Source of the DNA: an uncultured Alphaproteobacteria bacterium
GTDB taxonomy: Bacteria > Pseudomonadota > Alphaproteobacteria > Caulobacterales > Parvularculaceae
Direction of reading: 5' to 3'
Assembly (NCBI GenBank): GCA_938003575.1
Contig: CALKYG010000355.1
Span: 1-11,821, forward strand
Length of the DNA stretch: 11,821 bases
Shown: in pieces, positions 1 through 5,709 of the stretch
Layout of the letters: each line of letters opens with the position of its first letter
How positions within the stretch are numbered: position 1 is the first letter of the stretch
The notes under the pieces: model-generated
Databases searched by the model: none
Told to the model about the DNA's origin: nothing
Seen by the model: only the letters and a program-made list of their open reading frames with translations
Position numbers and translations under genes: made by a program

Positions 1-11
1 CGTGACGCGAC

Positions 12-1100
12 CTAGATCCGGTTCATCGCCTCGACGATGCGGTCGGATTCGGCGATCGGCGGCAGCGCGTTCAGCGCCTCCTGATAAAATTCACGCGCCT
101 TTTCGCGCCGGCCCGACGCTATGGCGATGAGGCCGCGTCCGACCAGCGCTTCATAATTGTCGGGCGTATAGGCGAGCAGGCGCGAAAAATCGGCGTCCGC
201 CTCTTCAAGCTTGCCGTCAGCCGCCTTGCAGAAAGCAAGGTCGATCATCGCGCCGAGCGCCCAGGCGTCGTTCTGCAATCGCGCTTTCGCACCCTCGCAG
301 GCGCCGACGCTGAAAGACTTGCCGAGGATTTCAATCGCTTCACGCCTGATGTCGACGCCGCCCTCGCGGCCGAGAGTTCCGGCGCGGTCGACGGCGGCAA
401 GAGCCGGGCGGCGGATATCGACGCCGGCGGGAATGGCGATCGCCGCCCCGCCCGCCTCCGGCAGCGAGGATTGCGGCGCCTCGATGCGTTCCGGCGGCGA
501 AAAGTCGGGAAGATAGATGAGGCCCTTCGCCGGCTCGTCCCTGAGGCTCGGCCCCGGCGCCATGATGACCGCGCCGATAAACGGAATGTCGTCCTTCTTC
601 GCCGCGTCGCCTGTCCGCGCCGCGCTGTCGCGGATTTGCGGTTTTGGCGCGGCCGCCGTCGCCGCCGCCGGCTTTGCCGGCGCCGCCGCAGCCGGGTCGA
701 AACGGTATTCGATGCACGGCGCGACGCCCGTATCCGACTTGCAGGTGATGACGCGCGCGCCGTTGAGACGCGCGCTTGCGACCAGGGTGACGAGGCTCGC
801 GCCGTTCGCAGGAGAAATCGTCAGCCGCTGCGCGAGCGCGCTGCGCTTGGTCAGATCGACGTCAAGTTCCGCCCGGACGCCGTTGATCTGAAAATCAACG
901 CCGGCGGCCGGCGTGACATCGCATTTCGTCGAGCAGATCAGCGCGACGCGCAGGATCTCGCCGCGCTCGCCGATCTGAACGTCCTCAAGCTTTTCCGGCA
1001 GATCGGCCGCGATCGCCGCGACGGCGAAAACCGCGGCGGCGGAACCTGCGGCAAGCAGGGCCATATCGAATTTTCTCAATCGCATCCGGAGCCGCGCCAT
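12..1100 (-). CDS. Exported or membrane-anchored TPR-repeat protein of unknown function
   Basis: A 362-aa protein that I do not recognise as a named family. A basic N-terminus (about residues 1-11) leads into an Ala-rich hydrophobic stretch (13-32) ending AIAADL, which reads as a signal peptide or signal anchor, so the rest probably lies in the periplasm. Residues 40-135 form a compact region with four cysteines in two pairs (C56/C60 in CSTKC, C120/C129), possibly disulfides. Residues 136-160 are an Ala/Pro linker. The C-terminal 100 residues (about 260-362) look like TPR helices, with DNYEALVGRGLIAIASG and REKAREFYQEALNALP as the clearest repeat. I chose ATG at 1100 because it sits just before the hydrophobic segment and has GGAA about 9 nt upstream. 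A longer frame from 1340 would overlap the divergent methyltransferase and adds only low-complexity basic sequence. TPR modules mediate protein contacts; the partner is unknown. Confidence 0.75.
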   Translation of the reverse strand: MARLRMRLRKFDMALLAAGSAAAVFAVAAIAADLPEKLEDVQIGERGEILRVALICSTKCDVTPAAGVDFQINGVRAELDVDLTKRSALAQRLTISPANGASLVTLVASARLNGARVITCKSDTGVAPCIEYRFDPAAAAPAKPAAATAAAPKPQIRDSAARTGDAAKKDDIPFIGAVIMAPGPSLRDEPAKGLIYLPDFSPPERIEAPQSSLPEAGGAAIAIPAGVDIRRPALAAVDRAGTLGREGGVDIRREAIEILGKSFSVGACEGAKARLQNDAWALGAMIDLAFCKAADGKLEEADADFSRLLAYTPDNYEALVGRGLIAIASGRREKAREFYQEALNALPPIAESDRIVEAMNRI

Positions 1101-1242
1101 CGACTGTTCCGATTGTGATACGTCTGCATGTTCGCATTCAGGGTCAACGCGGCGCCCGGCGACAAACCATTGAATCTTCGCAAGAACACGAGGAAAAAAC
1201 CGGCTGCGGCGCCCATGCGCCTGACAATGGGAGCGATTCGGC
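1101..1242. promoter_or_regulatory. Divergent intergenic region between the TPR gene and the methyltransferase operon
   Basis: This 142-bp gap separates two genes pointing away from each other, so promoters for both must lie here or inside the flanking genes. I see no convincing -35/-10 pair and no TTAA-N7-TTAA box. One GANTC site (GATTC) is at 1235-1239, between the ribosome binding site and start of the methyltransferase gene. The presence of promoters is inferred from gene orientation only. Confidence 0.4.
1229..1233 (+). promoter_or_regulatory. Ribosome binding site that supports the GTG start at 1243
   Basis: GGGAG lies 9 nt before the GTG at 1243. No in-frame ATG is available nearby upstream, and the first downstream ATG (codon 18) would remove the FAGGG AdoMet-binding motif. 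The site therefore decides the start of the methyltransferase. Confidence 0.65.
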
Positions 1243-2370
1243 GTGTCGTGCGAAAGGGATTTGACCTTTCTTGAATTCTTCGCCGGCGGCGGCATGGCCG
1301 GGATCGGCCTCGGGGCGCGCTGGCGCTGCGTTTTCGCCAATGATTTCGACCCGATGAAGCGCGCTGCCTACGGCGCGAATTTCGGCCTTGAGAACCATTC
1401 AGGGGCCGACATCCACAGCCTTGCGCTCGCCGACCTGCCCGCAGGGCGGGCGGATCTCGCCTGGGCGTCATCCCCCTGCCAGGACCTGTCGCTCGCCGGC
1501 GGCCGCGGCGGGCTCGAAGGCGGCCGGAGCGGCGCCTTTTTCGGATTCTGGCGCCTGATCGAGGCGCTGGAACGGGACGGCCGCGCGCCGCGGCTGGTCG
1601 TTCTTGAAAATGTCGTCGGCCTTTTGACCTCGAACGGCGGCGGCGATTTTCGCCGCGTGGTCGGGCTGATGGCGGCGAGCGGCTATCTCGTTTCAGCGCT
1701 CGTCCTCGATGCGAGCGACTTCACGCCGCAGTCGCGCCCGCGCCTCTTTATTGTCGCCGCGCGCGAGGACGCCGCCGGCGTCTTCGCCGCCGCGCCCCCG
1801 CCCTCGACGCCGGCGCCGCTGGCGCTTGCGGCGGCGACGCTGTCTGCGAGCGCGAGAAAAAACTGGCGATGGATTTCAGCCGCGCCGCGCCGCGTGCGGA
1901 ATCTGTCGCTGATCGACGTTGTCGACGAATCCGCGCCCTTCGACCCGGCCGCGTCGACGCGCGCGCGTCTTGCGGCGATGGCGCCGCGCCAGCGCGCGGC
2001 GATCGAGGAATTGAAGAATTCGGGCGCGCGCCATGTCGGCGCCGCGTTCCGGCGCGTGCGCATCGAGAACGGCGTCAAGCGCTGCCGGATCGAGGCGCGA
2101 TTCGACGGCGTTGCGGGCTGCGTCAGGACCGCGGCCGGCGGCTCGTCGCGGCAGATCGTTTTCGACATCGACGGCGGCAATGTGCGCTCGCGACTGATGA
2201 CGCCGCGCGAGGCGGCGCGCGTCATGGGCCTTCCCGACGATTACGTTCTCCCAGAACGCGCAACCGCCGCGTTCAAGCTGATCGGCGACGGCGTCGCGCC
2301 GCCCGTCGTTTCCTGGCTCGCCGCCGCCGTTCTTGAGCCGGCGCTCGTTCCGGCGCGCAAGGCGGCATGA
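1243..2370 (+). CDS. DNA (cytosine-5)-methyltransferase, Dcm-like
   Basis: Transfers a methyl group from S-adenosylmethionine to carbon 5 of cytosine in a specific DNA site. The 375-aa protein shows the C5-methyltransferase motifs in order: motif I FAGGG (13-17), motif IV with the catalytic cysteine in SSPCQDLSLAGG (C79), motif VI LENV (E122), motif VIII PQSRPR (162-167), motif IX RLMTPREAARVMGLP (317-331) and motif X GDGVAPPVV (348-356). The target recognition region between VIII and IX (about 205-300) is short, and its specificity cannot be read from sequence. The GTG start is supported by GGGAG 9 nt upstream. The stop overlaps the vsr start as ATGA, implying translational coupling. The Vsr partner implies that it produces real 5-methylcytosine. 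No restriction endonuclease is adjacent, so it is probably an orphan methyltransferase. Base composition matches the host, so recent acquisition of this gene is not evident. Confidence 0.93.
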   Translation: MSCERDLTFLEFFAGGGMAGIGLGARWRCVFANDFDPMKRAAYGANFGLENHSGADIHSLALADLPAGRADLAWASSPCQDLSLAGGRGGLEGGRSGAFFGFWRLIEALERDGRAPRLVVLENVVGLLTSNGGGDFRRVVGLMAASGYLVSALVLDASDFTPQSRPRLFIVAAREDAAGVFAAAPPPSTPAPLALAAATLSASARKNWRWISAAPRRVRNLSLIDVVDESAPFDPAASTRARLAAMAPRQRAAIEELKNSGARHVGAAFRRVRIENGVKRCRIEARFDGVAGCVRTAAGGSSRQIVFDIDGGNVRSRLMTPREAARVMGLPDDYVLPERATAAFKLIGDGVAPPVVSWLAAAVLEPALVPARKAA

Positions 2371-2804
2371 CGCCCGCGAAAAAAAGCGGCGACGTGTTCG
2401 CGCCGGAAAAGCGTTCCGAAATCATGCGCGCGGTCAGGGGCGCCGGCACAAAGCCCGAGATCGCGCTGAGGAAAGCGCTCTTTGCAAAGGGCTTTCGCTA
2501 CCGGCTCAATGCGAAGGACCTTCCGGGAAAGCCCGACATCGTCCTGCCGAAATACCGCGCCGTCATATTCGTACACGGATGTTTCTGGCACGGGCACGAC
2601 TGCCCGCGCGGGCGGCGGGCGCCGAAAACCAACGCAGCCTATTGGCGCGAAAAAATCATGCGCAACAAGGAGCGCGACCGCATCGCGATTGCTGCGCTGC
2701 AGCGTCATGGATGGTCTGTAAAAATTTCATGGGAATGTGACTTGAAAGATTCATCCAAAGAGGCCAACAAGATCGCGGGGTGGCTGGTGAAGCGTGGAGA
2801 CTGA
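2367..2804 (+). CDS. vsr: Very short patch repair (Vsr) T:G mismatch endonuclease
   Basis: Nicks DNA 5' of the T in T:G mismatches that arise when 5-methylcytosine deaminates, starting very-short-patch repair. The 145-aa protein matches E. coli Vsr across its length: PGKPDIVLP carries the catalytic Asp (D57), E31 corresponds to the conserved N-terminal Glu, and VIFVHGCFWHGHDCP carries active-site histidines (H70, H75) and zinc ligands (C72, H77, C79). WEC (C124) supplies the last zinc ligand. The AYWREKIMRNKERD helix is also typical. The start overlaps the methyltransferase stop (ATGA), the same tight pairing known for dcm/vsr in E. coli. By pairing, its recognition site should be that of the upstream enzyme. 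The last third of the gene is AT-rich for this window (23 of 60 bases are G or C at 2701-2760), suggesting a different origin or recombination. Confidence 0.95.
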   Translation: MTPAKKSGDVFAPEKRSEIMRAVRGAGTKPEIALRKALFAKGFRYRLNAKDLPGKPDIVLPKYRAVIFVHGCFWHGHDCPRGRRAPKTNAAYWREKIMRNKERDRIAIAALQRHGWSVKISWECDLKDSSKEANKIAGWLVKRGD

Positions 2805-2810
2805 GGGAGA
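2803..2810 (+). promoter_or_regulatory. Ribosome binding site that supports the TTG start at 2816
   Basis: GAGGGAGA overlaps the vsr stop codon (TGA at 2802-2804) and lies 5 nt before TTG at 2816. This purine run is the best Shine-Dalgarno sequence near the acetyltransferase and favours TTG over the in-frame GTG at 2780, which lies inside vsr and would add 12 residues with no family match. Confidence 0.55.
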
Positions 2811-2815
2811 GTGAG

Positions 2816-3106
2816 TTGACCCCGACGATCAAGATTGGACACAACGAAAAGAACAATCGCGGTCGCTACTGGACAGAAACGAATGCAGGCGAAGCGGAAC
2901 TCGTTTACTCGTTGTCGCCGAACGGCCGCATGATCATCAATTCGACATTTGTACCGATTGACGCGCGCGGCGGCGGCGTCGCGCTGGCGCTCGTCAAGCG
3001 CGCCGTTGAAGACGCGAAAGCCACCGGCCGGAAGGTCGACCCCGTTTGCCCTTATGTCGATCGCGTTTTCGACCGGCATCCGGAATGGCGGGAGCTGAAG
3101 GCCTGA
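2816..3106 (+). CDS. Small GNAT-fold N-acetyltransferase, Gtn10/NATD1 (COG2388) type
   Basis: A 96-aa single-domain protein resembling the short GNAT-like family of bacterial YjdJ-type proteins and human NATD1. Features of that family are visible: an N-terminal IGHNEKNNRGRYW strand, a central FVPIDARGGGVALALVKRA that matches the acetyl-CoA pyrophosphate-binding loop (usually RGxGIGxxLV), and the C-terminal KVDPVCPYVDRVFDRHPEW with the family's conserved Cys-Pro and the H-P-E/W ending. The substrate of this family is poorly defined, so no reaction beyond probable acyl transfer is claimed. The start is TTG, placed by a good purine-rich RBS. The gene begins 11 nt after vsr and is probably cotranscribed with it. 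Its first 130 bases are less GC-rich (about 50-55%) than the rest of the window. An alternative start is GTG at 2780. Confidence 0.8.
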   Translation: MTPTIKIGHNEKNNRGRYWTETNAGEAELVYSLSPNGRMIINSTFVPIDARGGGVALALVKRAVEDAKATGRKVDPVCPYVDRVFDRHPEWRELKA

Positions 3107-3211
3107 CGACGGCGAACGCGGGGCGGGGATAAGCCGCGCCGTCCGCGGGCCTGGAAAATCGCGCCGCGGGCCCAACGCGCCTTTGCAGTCCCGGCGATCA
3201 TGATTAGACAA

Positions 3212-3230
3212 GGCTCATGCAGCATGAGCC
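3212..3230. repeat. Perfect inverted repeat enclosing the acetyltransferase start codon
   Basis: GGCTCATG (3212-3219) and CATGAGCC (3223-3230) are perfect reverse complements separated by CAG. In RNA this forms an 8-bp stem with a 3-nt loop that holds the ATG at 3217 in its 5' arm. It is not followed by a T-run, so it is not an intrinsic terminator. A role in hiding the start codon, or as a binding site for a dimeric regulator, is inference. Confidence 0.6.
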
Positions 3231-3759
3231 CCCGAACAGCGAAGGCGTGTCCGCCGAAATCGCGGACTGGTCGCGCGAGAGACCGCGCCGGTTCTGGGAC
3301 CCGGGCCGCAAGCTGATCAAGACGCTGCGCGATTATCACCGGCTCGGCGCGGCGCGCGGCCCCTTCAGCGCGCTTCGGCGCGGGCTGATCGTCATCCGGC
3401 ACCGTTTCTGGTCTGTCGTGACGGCGAGCGACGTCCCGCTCCGGTTCAATCCCGCCGGCGGCCTCGTCTTTCCGCACCCGACGGGAATCGTCATTCACCC
3501 GAAGGCGGTCGTCGGCCCCAACTGCATGATCATGCAGCAGGTGACGATCGGCTCGCCCGGCGGGGAAAAGAAAGGCGTCGCGACGATCGGCGGCCATGTC
3601 GACATCGGCGCCGGCGCGAAAATCATCGGCGCTGTTACGATCGGCGATCACGCGCAGATCGGCGCAAACGCCGTCGTTCTGAACGACGTTCCCGCGCGCG
3701 GCCGCGCGGTCGGCGTTCCGGCGCGACTGATCACGCCGGAACCGGAGCGGGAAAATTAG
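3217..3759 (+). CDS. Serine O-acetyltransferase-like hexapeptide-repeat acetyltransferase
   Basis: A 180-aa left-handed beta-helix acetyltransferase. Hexapeptide repeats run from about 93 to 158 (VVGPNC, VDIGAGAKIIGAV, TIGDHAQIGANAVVLNDV) and end in the VGVPARLI motif typical of CysE-type enzymes. FPHPTGIVI (85-93) aligns with the DHATGIV catalytic segment of serine acetyltransferases, giving H87 as the likely catalytic base. Two things argue against simple cysteine biosynthesis. It is much shorter than CysE (usually 250 aa or more), lacking the helical N-terminal domain. The RHP motif with the second active-site His, expected near 118-124, reads GEKKGVATIG. Short SAT-like proteins of this kind often O-acetylate sugars in polysaccharide pathways, so that is an equal alternative. 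The start is uncertain: ATG 3217 has only AAGG 3 nt upstream and lies in a hairpin; GTG 3247 is the alternative. No cysK or sugar gene is adjacent. Confidence 0.8.
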   Translation: MQHEPPNSEGVSAEIADWSRERPRRFWDPGRKLIKTLRDYHRLGAARGPFSALRRGLIVIRHRFWSVVTASDVPLRFNPAGGLVFPHPTGIVIHPKAVVGPNCMIMQQVTIGSPGGEKKGVATIGGHVDIGAGAKIIGAVTIGDHAQIGANAVVLNDVPARGRAVGVPARLITPEPEREN

Positions 3760-5627
3760 CCGGCCCTGCGGCTTTCAACCCATTCGTCGACACGCCGTTC
3801 GAGAACGCCGAGCGGCAAGGCGCCGCCGCCGAGCACCGTATCATGAAAGCCCTTGATGTCGAACTTGTCGCCGAGTTCGGCTTTCGCCCTTTCACGCAAA
3901 TCGAGGATCGTGCGCATCCCGATCTTGTAGGCGGTCGCCTGTCCCGGAATCACGATATAGCGCTGAACTTCAGACGTGATCGCAGCCGGCGCATTCGGGG
4001 AATTGGCGGCGAAATAGTCAACCGCCTGCGCTTCCGTCCAGCCCTTGGCGTGCAGCCCCGTGTCGACGACAAGACGGATCGCGCGCCAGAGTTCCGACGA
4101 CAGACGGCCGAAATCGGAATAGGGATCCTGATAGGCGCCCATCTCCTTTGCGAGATATTCCGCATAGAGTCCCCAGCCTTCCGAATAGGCCGTATAGCCC
4201 GCCTGGGTCCTGAATTTCGGCACGCCCGTCGCTTCCTGCGCGATCGAGATCTGCATGTGATGGCCGGGATCGCCTTCGTGATAGGCGATCACTTCAAGCT
4301 GCGGAATCGGAAGATCGCCCATATCCGCCATGTGCACGTAATAAACGCCGGGCCGCGCGCCGTCCGGCGTTCCCGGGAAATAGTGCTGCGCGGCGCCCTT
4401 TTGCTCCCGGAACGGCTCGACGCGTTTCACGACGAGATCGGCTTTCGGCAGAATGCCGAAATAATCGGAAAGCTTCGACTTGATGAAGTCGATATGCTGC
4501 GTCGCCGCGTCGATATAGGCCTGACGCCCTTCGTCCGTATCCGGATAAAAGAAGCGGCTGTCCTCACGGACGAACTTGAAGAAGTCCTGCAGCGTTCCTT
4601 CAAAACCCACAGCCTCCTTGATCTTCTCCATCGCGCCGTGAATGCGCGCAACCTCCGAAAGCCCGTATTCGTGAATCTCCTCAGCGGTGAGGTCGGTCGT
4701 CGTGCTGGCCGACAGGCGTTCGTTATAGAACGCAGCGCCGTTCGGCAGCTTGCCGACGCCGGTCGCCGTCTCGTCCGCATTCGCCTTGTCGGCTTCGAAC
4801 CAGTCGATCAGCGCCTGATAGGACGGGCCGAATTTCTCGACGAGCGCGCTTTTCGCCGCCGCCTCAAGCTCGGCGGCCTTCGCCGCATCGATCTTGCCGG
4901 CGTCGAGTAGGCCTTTGATCTCGGCTTTGGCGTCGGCGAAAACAGGGCTGTCCGGACCGTCGGCGAACGGCGCGCCGGCGATGACGTTTTTCGACTGCGC
5001 GATGACGCCCTCATAGGCGAAACGCGGCGGGCGCGCGCCGGCGGCTGCGTTCGCCTTGGCCTGGTCGAGCAGCTGGCCGAGAGCGCGGCCGGTCTCGCCG
5101 ATCCGCGCGACATAGGCGTCCATGTCGGACGGCTCTTCGACCTTGTGAAAGACGATCAGGAATTGCGGCAGGAAAGCCTGCGGCCCCTGCATCTGCGTGA
5201 AGACATACCGGCTTCGCTTGAAGTCGTTTGCGCGCGCCGCGCGCTCATATTGATCGACCCAGACGTCCCATGAGGTTTTCGCCTCCGGCGAGAGCTTCGC
5301 ATAGTCGAACTTCGACTTCATTTCCTCGATGCTGGCGCGCGCCCATGCGAGCTGCTCATCCTGCGCGGCCTCGGAAAGATCGTCGATCTTGTCGTAATCC
5401 TTCTTGTCCCCGAGAAACGTGCGCTGGACCGGTGAGAAATCGAGCTGCTCCTCGAATTTGGCGTCGAACCATTCATTGATGCGCTGGCTTTCAGCGGCGA
5501 TTTCCTCAGCCGACGGCGCGCCGACGGCGGCGGGCGCGGCCGGCCCCTCGGTTTTCTTGCCGCAGGCGACGAGCGATGTTGAGGCAAGCAGGATAAGCGT
5601 CAGTCGACGCATGGTTTCGGCGCGCAT
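3756..5627 (-). CDS. DUF885 family lipoprotein, putative zinc metallopeptidase
   Basis: A 623-aa predicted lipoprotein. The N-terminus RRLTLILLASTSLVACGKK has a hydrophobic core and an LVAC lipobox, giving a lipidated C22; the next residue is Gly, which by the E. coli rule allows outer-membrane sorting. The mature protein is the DUF885 family (usual size about 550-620 aa). Its hallmark AYHEGDPGHHMQ places H450, E451, H456 and H457 in a zinc-peptidase-like arrangement, and YSEGWGLYAEYL supplies a downstream Glu (E483) as expected for gluzincin-type metallopeptidases. The PGQATAYKIG segment near the C-terminus is also typical. The substrate is unknown; an envelope peptidase is inferred. ATG at 5627 was chosen over the ATG at 5612 because AGGGG lies 8 nt before the former. 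Its stop overlaps the stop of the convergent acetyltransferase (3756-3759). The 82-bp gap to the upstream acyl-CoA dehydrogenase would allow readthrough from that gene. Confidence 0.9.
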   Translation of the reverse strand: MRAETMRRLTLILLASTSLVACGKKTEGPAAPAAVGAPSAEEIAAESQRINEWFDAKFEEQLDFSPVQRTFLGDKKDYDKIDDLSEAAQDEQLAWARASIEEMKSKFDYAKLSPEAKTSWDVWVDQYERAARANDFKRSRYVFTQMQGPQAFLPQFLIVFHKVEEPSDMDAYVARIGETGRALGQLLDQAKANAAAGARPPRFAYEGVIAQSKNVIAGAPFADGPDSPVFADAKAEIKGLLDAGKIDAAKAAELEAAAKSALVEKFGPSYQALIDWFEADKANADETATGVGKLPNGAAFYNERLSASTTTDLTAEEIHEYGLSEVARIHGAMEKIKEAVGFEGTLQDFFKFVREDSRFFYPDTDEGRQAYIDAATQHIDFIKSKLSDYFGILPKADLVVKRVEPFREQKGAAQHYFPGTPDGARPGVYYVHMADMGDLPIPQLEVIAYHEGDPGHHMQISIAQEATGVPKFRTQAGYTAYSEGWGLYAEYLAKEMGAYQDPYSDFGRLSSELWRAIRLVVDTGLHAKGWTEAQAVDYFAANSPNAPAAITSEVQRYIVIPGQATAYKIGMRTILDLRERAKAELGDKFDIKGFHDTVLGGGALPLGVLERRVDEWVESRRAG

Positions 5628-5709
5628 AGGATTGACCCCTGTCGGTAACTGAGGGCGCGCAAGCTATGTCGGTTCCGGCGCCTTGGCAAACAGCCCGGTC
5701 CGGCTCCGG

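Noticed and set aside
1101..1340. 80-residue upstream extension of the TPR protein to an ATG at 1340
   Set aside because: It overlaps the first 98 bases of the methyltransferase on the other strand and precedes the signal-like hydrophobic segment; its composition is that of an antisense shadow.
1243..2804. Complete restriction-modification or phage-defence system
   Set aside because: Only a methyltransferase and the Vsr repair nuclease are present; no restriction endonuclease or other defence gene lies beside them within the window.
2780..2815. GTG start at 2780 for the GNAT protein, overlapping vsr
   Set aside because: The extra 12 residues fall outside the family alignment, and the strong purine-rich RBS at 2803-2810 points to TTG 2816. 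It cannot be fully excluded.
3843..4910. 355-codon plus-strand frame antisense to the DUF885 gene
   Set aside because: Arg/Leu-rich shadow with no recognisable domain; the minus strand carries a full family match here.
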